NCBI GenBank assembly: GCA_023251285.1
Contig: JAHEZB010000060.1
Location: 1 to 8,457 of the forward strand
Length of the DNA stretch: 8,457 bases
Source of the DNA: Chitinophagaceae bacterium
Lineage (GTDB): Bacteria > Bacteroidota > Bacteroidia > Chitinophagales > Chitinophagaceae
Direction: 5' to 3'
Below are positions 5,948 to 8,457 of the stretch, piece by piece. Made by a program: the position numbers and the translations under genes. Numbering within the stretch: position 1 is the first letter of the stretch; the number at the start of each line of letters is the position of its first letter. The notes beneath the pieces were generated by a model. It made no database searches, was not told the origin of the DNA, and was given only the letters and a program-made list of their open reading frames with translations.

Positions 5948-7216
5948 CTATTTTTCAGCAAGCAATTCATTTACGATCTTATTGAATTTATTTTTAAATT
6001 CTGCATAATGCGCTCCTGTTGCAGGACCGGAAAAACCACTGTCAATTTTCCGGATCTTTCCTTTTTTATCGACAAAAATTGTTGTGGGAAAAGCATTAAT
6101 CGATGCTAATTGAGGTAAGGTTTTTTGTGCCCTTAGTGAATCAGAAACTGTTACACCTGTTATCAAGATTGGGTATTGAACATTAAATCTTTTTTTGAAT
6201 GGTTGTAATGCTTTTTGCGATTCTTTAAAATCAGTCGTACGTTCATAAGCAAGTCCAATCACTTCTACACCGCGATCATGATTTTTGTTGTAATAATCGC
6301 TTAAAAATTTTGTTTCATCCATGCAATTCGGACACCAGGAACCAAGGATCTGAATCACTACAACTTTCCCCTGGTATTTTTGATCATTAATAGAAACTGA
6401 GGTTCCATCGTTGCTGTTTGGAAAAGAGAAATTTAACTTGCCAGAACCGGGTTTTATTTTTGTTTCGCCAAAACCGTCTGCTACTGTTGCTTGGTCATTT
6501 TTCACTGCATTCCAATCCTGGATACTTCTTGCACCGGAATAAAATTTACCACCCGATATATTTTTATTGTCATCAATTTTTGCAGTAAATAGAAAGGCAT
6601 GGGCGCCATCAAAGGTGGATAATTTTAAACTGTCACCACTTACTATTCCATCAAGATAACGGTAATCGCCAGTCGGATCCAGAAATGTTCCTGATAGATG
6701 AGTTCCTTCCTGTTTAAATTCTGCAACAATCGTATCCGCATTATTGTCCGTTTTAAATTCTGTTACCCATCTTCCGGAGATATTTGCAACGGGAGGCGCC
6801 GAAACTTCAAATCTTTCTTTCTTGTTATAAGCGGCCTTGAAAGGTAACGTCTGCACTCTTTCACCATATTTTTTCACCCAAATTCCTTCTAAATTTCCTT
6901 CCTTATTTACTTTCGCTTTGAAGCTCGATTCAAAAAAAGGCATTTCAATAAATACAGAATCAGTGCGCGTTTCAATGCTGTCAACCAACAAATGTTCTTT
7001 CCCATTTATAACATAAATAATCTTTTTCCCTGCACTGTCTTTGCTTTGAAAATTAAAAACGATCTGTTGCCCGTCCGGACGTAAAATGCTTGCCCGCCAG
7101 TATCCATTTTTTAATTCATTTGATTTTGCCGACCAATGAATAGACGCGAAGGAAATAGCCAAAAAGCAAAAGGCAATTGCAATTTTAAAAGGAACAATTC
7201 TTCTTTTTTTCATCAT
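5948..7216 (-). CDS. TlpA-family thiol-disulfide oxidoreductase with extended N-terminal region
   Basis: This is a predicted exported, envelope-facing redox protein. A hydrophobic segment at about 9-26 after a KKRR start is a signal peptide or membrane anchor; Cys17 is preceded by Phe, so it is not a lipobox. The C-terminal part (about 260-422) is a TlpA/ResA-like thioredoxin domain with the redox pair Cys295-Pro-Asn-Cys298 in GSWCPNCMDE, a cis-proline loop FPTT (Pro377), then FVDKKGKI. The part before it (about 36-240) looks like two beta-rich units, one starting near GYW (38-40) and one near GRW (148-150), with weakly similar layout; I do not recognise this region as a named domain. The start is one of two adjacent ATG codons (7216 or 7213). 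TTAATTTG on the minus strand (7247-7254) is a weak -7 candidate. It is probably a reductase for envelope proteins, with partner unknown. Confidence 0.9.
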   Translation of the reverse strand: MMKKRRIVPFKIAIAFCFLAISFASIHWSAKSNELKNGYWRASILRPDGQQIVFNFQSKDSAGKKIIYVINGKEHLLVDSIETRTDSVFIEMPFFESSFKAKVNKEGNLEGIWVKKYGERVQTLPFKAAYNKKERFEVSAPPVANISGRWVTEFKTDNNADTIVAEFKQEGTHLSGTFLDPTGDYRYLDGIVSGDSLKLSTFDGAHAFLFTAKIDDNKNISGGKFYSGARSIQDWNAVKNDQATVADGFGETKIKPGSGKLNFSFPNSNDGTSVSINDQKYQGKVVVIQILGSWCPNCMDETKFLSDYYNKNHDRGVEVIGLAYERTTDFKESQKALQPFKKRFNVQYPILITGVTVSDSLRAQKTLPQLASINAFPTTIFVDKKGKIRKIDSGFSGPATGAHYAEFKNKFNKIVNELLAEK

Positions 7217-7282
7217 TATTTTTTCTTCTTTTTATAATCAGATTTACAAATTAATCCAATAATTCTGTTTGAAATTATTACT

Positions 7283-7328
7283 GCCGCCGTTTTTTAATTC
7301 AATTAACTATTGAAATAAAAACGGCGGC
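7283..7328. repeat. Long GC-rich inverted repeat (hairpin)
   Basis: A perfect 12-bp inverted repeat (GCCGCCGTTTTT at 7283-7294, AAAAACGGCGGC at 7317-7328) encloses a second 5-bp one (TTCAA at 7298-7302, TTGAA at 7310-7314), giving a near-continuous stem of about 18 bp with a small bulge and a 7-base loop. The base is pure G/C in a very AT-rich gap. A rightward transcript would meet a T-rich run after it (TTCTTTTTATTT), but no rightward gene lies upstream; leftward there is no T-run. It lies 67 bp upstream of the TlpA-like start. The role is unknown: terminator, leader structure and small insertion are all possible. Confidence 0.85.
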
Positions 7329-7426
7329 CGTTCTTTTTATTTAACATGAAAGCATAATCTCATTTTTGATTTTTTTTAAAGTAAAAGTGTGTAGCAGTGA
7401 CGAATAAACGAAAATAGAAAAGAAGG

Positions 7427-7524
7427 AAAGTTGTGTTTGTTTTTATTTTTTTCAAGCAGTAAAGCAACTTTTATCGGAAACTTCTCTTTAACAAAAACCT
7501 GCGATTTTGAAAAAAGTTGTGTTT
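7427..7524. repeat. 12-bp direct repeat pair
   Basis: The 12-mer AAAGTTGTGTTT occurs at 7427-7438 and again at 7513-7524, 86 bp apart start to start. The inverse of its first seven bases (CAACTTT) is also present at 7465-7471. In a region this AT-rich, short repeats arise easily, so function is not claimed. Confidence 0.5.
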
Positions 7525-7606
7525 TAATAGAATGTCTTACAATCCGGTAAACAAACTTTTATTGTGAATTCTTATTTTTATTAAAAAAAAATGGATAGCA
7601 ACATAC

Positions 7607-8401
7607 TCAATTCTTTGCAATTTTATTGTAACTCACAGAGATTCCTTTGATCAGAGAAGAACTGAAACCCTGGTGTTCCATTTCGTTCAAACCTGCAATG
7701 GTACAGCCTTTTGGCGTGGTTACTTTATCTATTTCCTGTTCTGGATGTGTTCTTTTTTGTAATAACAATTCTGCAGCGCCTTTTACAGTTTGTTCTACGA
7801 TCAGGTTTGCTGTTGCCACATCAAATCCAATTTCGATTCCCCCTTGTATGCTTGCACGAATGAAGCGCATGGCATATGCGGTGCCGCAAGCGCCAAGGAT
7901 TGTAGCAGCTTCCATTAGTTTTTCATCAATTACAACTGCTTTTCCTAAAGTAGAAAATATTTTTTCTACCAGATCAATTTCTTCTGCCTGCGCATTTGTA
8001 TAACTGATGCAGGTCATACTTTCCTGGATGGAAATCGCTGTATTGGGCATCGCCCTGAAAACGGGAATTTTCTTTTCAATAATTTCATTGATGTCTGCAA
8101 TTAAAACTCCGGTAACTACGGAGACCAAAATATGTTTTTCAGTAAGTGCGGTTTTAAAAGTATTCAATACATCACTTACCTGGTAAGGTTTTACAGCCAG
8201 GATTACCAGTTGACTGTTGCGCACTGCTTCTGCATTTTCAGAAGTTATTTTTACGCCTTTTTCTTTTAAACCTTCTAGCGTTTCGATTTTTCTTTTTGTA
8301 ACAGTGATGTCGGAAGCTTTGCAAAATTTGCTTTTTAATAATCCTTCCGCGATTGCAGTTCCTAAATTTCCGCCGCCAATGATGGCAATTTTTTTGGCCA
8401 T
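7607..8401 (-). CDS. proC: Pyrroline-5-carboxylate reductase
   Basis: This cytoplasmic enzyme catalyses the last step of proline synthesis, NAD(P)H-dependent reduction of 1-pyrroline-5-carboxylate to proline. The 264 residues match the family's usual length. The N-terminal Rossmann fold has the dinucleotide loop GGGNLG (9-14), followed by the AVKPYQV strand (69-75) and RAMPNTA (116-122). The C-terminal dimerisation domain carries VTTPKGCTIAGLNEME (227-242), which fits the P5CR signature pattern. Where many homologues have GSGPAY, this one has ACGTAY (171-176), a mild divergence that I would expect to be tolerated. The ATG at 8401 sits directly before the first strand. No Shine-Dalgarno is seen. 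A probable upstream gene ends nine bases before the start, so proC is likely cotranscribed with it. No other proline gene is in view. Confidence 0.96.
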   Translation of the reverse strand: MAKKIAIIGGGNLGTAIAEGLLKSKFCKASDITVTKRKIETLEGLKEKGVKITSENAEAVRNSQLVILAVKPYQVSDVLNTFKTALTEKHILVSVVTGVLIADINEIIEKKIPVFRAMPNTAISIQESMTCISYTNAQAEEIDLVEKIFSTLGKAVVIDEKLMEAATILGACGTAYAMRFIRASIQGGIEIGFDVATANLIVEQTVKGAAELLLQKRTHPEQEIDKVTTPKGCTIAGLNEMEHQGFSSSLIKGISVSYNKIAKN

Positions 8402-8410
8402 GAGTGTATT

Positions 8411-8457
8411 TTAATATGAATCTTTTGGTTCTCCTTCAAAAGGTGGAAAGAAGAAAA
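8411..8457 (-). CDS. C-terminal end of an unidentified upstream gene (partial)
   Basis: On the minus strand the last bases of the window read in one frame as a short tail, FFPPFEGEPKDSY, ending in TAA at 8411-8413, nine bases before the proC start. The spacing and the coding-like composition suggest the 3' end of a gene cotranscribed with proC. Only about 14 codons are visible, so the family cannot be named. Another minus-strand frame is also open here, so this could be chance. Confidence 0.4.
   Translation of the reverse strand, partial: FFFPPFEGEPKDSY

Larger units (their letters stand above)
7217..7606. other. 390-bp gene-free gap between proC and the TlpA-like gene
   Basis: No gene is supported here: on both strands open frames are only a few codons long (for example an 8-codon minus-strand frame starting just right of 7350). 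What it holds is a probable promoter region for the TlpA-like gene near its left end, one long GC-rich hairpin (7283-7328), a 12-bp direct repeat (7427-7438 and 7513-7524), and a run of nine A at 7583-7591 which reads as a T-run just after the proC stop but has no obvious stem before it. No tRNA or known RNA gene is recognised. Confidence 0.6.

Noticed and set aside
7647..8003. A 118-codon plus-strand open frame inside proC
   Set aside because: It is antisense to the conserved dimerisation domain of proC, with no recognisable motif.
1..8457. Search for CRISPR arrays, tRNA genes, transposases, integrases, toxin-antitoxin pairs and defence systems
   Set aside because: No regularly spaced repeats, no cloverleaf sequence and no such protein family were found; the EVE and Sir2 domains alone, without nuclease or other defence partners, do not support a defence call.

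Overview
The window looks like ordinary chromosomal DNA from a member of the Bacteroidota, most plausibly a Chitinophagaceae-type or related lineage. The reasons are the low GC content throughout, the absence of Shine-Dalgarno sequences before nearly every gene, a UpxY-type NusG paralogue, a zinc-site-less sirtuin, lipid A biosynthesis (lpxB) and a TlpA-type thioredoxin. The lineage call is inference from gene content; no rRNA gene is present to settle it.

Layout from left to right. Positions 1-302 hold no convincing gene. Three leftward genes follow: lpxB (303-1439), a cold-shock protein gene (1577-1780) with a strong terminator between it and lpxB, and a membrane di-iron sterol desaturase/fatty acid hydroxylase-family gene (1921-2658). 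Divergent from the last, and only about 60 bp away, a rightward set begins: a secreted P1/S58-family (DmpA/BapA-like) peptidase (2718-3857) with a hairpin terminator, then an EVE-domain gene (4031-4441) and a sirtuin gene with a TTG start (4499-5179). The sirtuin stop overlaps by 12 bp the stop of a leftward UpxY/NusG-like antiterminator gene (5168-5683). Next come a leftward TlpA-like thiol-disulfide oxidoreductase gene (5948-7216), a 390-bp gene-free gap with a striking GC-rich hairpin (7283-7328), and leftward proC (7607-8401). The last 47 bases probably hold the C-terminus of another leftward gene.

How the genes work together: most appear to be unrelated single-gene units in outer-membrane lipid A synthesis, cold or RNA-chaperone function, membrane lipid modification, peptide turnover, protein deacylation, periplasmic thiol redox and proline synthesis. 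The only likely operon pairs are EVE-sirtuin, and the partial gene with proC. I found no CRISPR array, transposase, integrase, tRNA or phage gene, and no clear sign of an undescribed multi-gene system. The points most worth a second look are the orphan UpxY-like gene, the same-frame EVE/sirtuin arrangement, the cysteine-free sirtuin, the duplicated N-terminal half of the TlpA-like protein, and the long hairpin upstream of it.
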